5,349 nucleotides of DNA from CAZQYB01 sp964597535 (GTDB lineage: Bacteria > Planctomycetota > Phycisphaerae > Sedimentisphaerales > Anaerobacaceae). The notes below the pieces were generated by a model. That model had not been told where the DNA came from. It worked only from the letters and a program-made list of their open reading frames with translations, and searched no databases. Where the stretch lies: NCBI GenBank assembly GCA_964597535.1, contig CAZQYB010000161.1:1-5349 (forward strand), written 5' to 3'. This document shows positions 4,761-5,349 of this stretch, one piece after another; the first letter of the stretch is position 1, and the number at the start of each line of letters is the position of its first letter. The position numbers were made by a program, and so were the translations under genes.

Positions 4761-5349
4761 ATGCGTAAGAGAACAGGAACATATTTTCAAGAACGTGCTC
4801 TTACGTTCTTGATTTTACTGTTAACTTTCACACACCTGACTGCAGGTGCCGAGCCAAATTCTGCCACCACTGAAAGACAAGTTTCAATAACAGCGCAGCA
4901 GCGGCTGAGAACGCCAATCACATACAACTGCATAAACTCACCCATCGAGACAGTGCTGATGGATTTGGCGGAGCAGGCGAAAGTTGATATTGTCAAAAGC
5001 CCAAAAGTTACCGGTAATGTTACAGTGAAATTGACAGGTGTTCCTTTAGAGGAAGCATTAACTAACATTCTTGCGGCATACGATTATACCTACATAGCCA
5101 CGGAAAGTATGATTAGAGTAGTGCCGCTTCCTGAAATTGCTGTTGCAATAGAGCAGCCGATAACGAGGATTTATCAAATTACCTACGCAGACGCCAATGA
5201 GGTTGCGGAGGCTCTGCGCACTTTCGTGTCGAGGCAGGGCAAAGTAGCTCTCAATAGAGGAACCAGCCATATAATGGTCACGGATATCGAAAGCAAAATC
5301 AAAGGTATAGACAAGTTCATCGAGCAAATAGACCACCTGACAGCGCAGG
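4761..5349 (+). CDS. Secretin-like protein (GspD/PilQ type), N-terminal part, cut by the window edge
   Basis: The frame from the ATG at 4761 stays open for 196 codons to the right edge. GGGAG (4750-4754) lies 6 nt upstream. Residues 1-30 form a Sec signal peptide (RKR start, hydrophobic 13-26, AGA cleavage site after A30). Residues 51-122 match the STN/N0-type domain of secretins: TPITYNCINSPIETVLMDLA, then VDIVKSPKVTGNVTVKLTG and PLEEALTNIL. Residues 136-191 match a secretin N1-type repeat: IYQITYADANEVAEALRTF, then GKVAL and HIMVTDIESKIKGIDKFIEQID. In secretins these domains sit in the periplasm ahead of the outer-membrane barrel, which would lie beyond the window. The protein therefore probably belongs to a type II secretion or type IV pilus-like machine; the visible part cannot separate the two, so no symbol is given. 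The upstream structured leader may regulate it. Confidence 0.88.
   Translation, partial: MRKRTGTYFQERALTFLILLLTFTHLTAGAEPNSATTERQVSITAQQRLRTPITYNCINSPIETVLMDLAEQAKVDIVKSPKVTGNVTVKLTGVPLEEALTNILAAYDYTYIATESMIRVVPLPEIAVAIEQPITRIYQITYADANEVAEALRTFVSRQGKVALNRGTSHIMVTDIESKIKGIDKFIEQIDHLTAQ

Noticed and set aside
4787..5336. Minus-strand frames of 92 and 93 residues at the right end
   Set aside because: They are antisense to the secretin-like gene, whose plus-strand translation has a signal peptide and two family domains.

Overview
The window reads as a stretch of a Gram-negative bacterial chromosome, most likely a planctomycete of the class Phycisphaerae (inference). Three things point there: a KDO transferase (so LPS is made), a secreted protein ending in a degenerate dockerin-like pair of calcium-binding repeats of the '...DFAILSEHWL' style common in that group, and a large RNase HII-like protein with an aromatic residue inside the 'DEAGxGP' signature, a form I associate with planctomycetes. 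No mobile element, CRISPR array or phage gene is visible.

Layout. On the minus strand, reading leftwards, a gene for a secreted two-lobed aspartic-protease-like protein (1504-3138) is followed by waaA (93-1388), which has its own well-formed promoter at 1421-1449, and then by the possible first 20 codons of another gene (1-61) running off the left edge. The protease gene is driven from an extended -10 promoter at 3174-3182. On the plus strand, diverging from it, lie a tRNA-Arg(CCG) gene (3300-3373), the RNase HII-like gene 64 nt after it (3438-4397), a gene-free stretch (4398-4760), and the first 196 codons of a secretin-like outer-membrane channel protein (4761 to the right edge).

The gene-free stretch is the most interesting part. 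It holds a plausible promoter (4567-4595) and then a leader of about 115 nt (4621-4735) that can fold into a closing helix plus two internal hairpins, ahead of the Shine-Dalgarno site of the secretin-like gene. Its layout and some joining-strand bases resemble the GEMM (c-di-GMP-I) riboswitch, but key bases differ, so I describe it as an unassigned candidate cis-regulatory RNA.

Functionally the window is mostly envelope biology (LPS core assembly, a secreted protease-like protein, a secretin) with a tRNA and a nucleic-acid enzyme between. The genes do not form one pathway. Start sites were chosen from Shine-Dalgarno spacing; for waaA this moves the start to an ATG two codons inside the longest reading frame.
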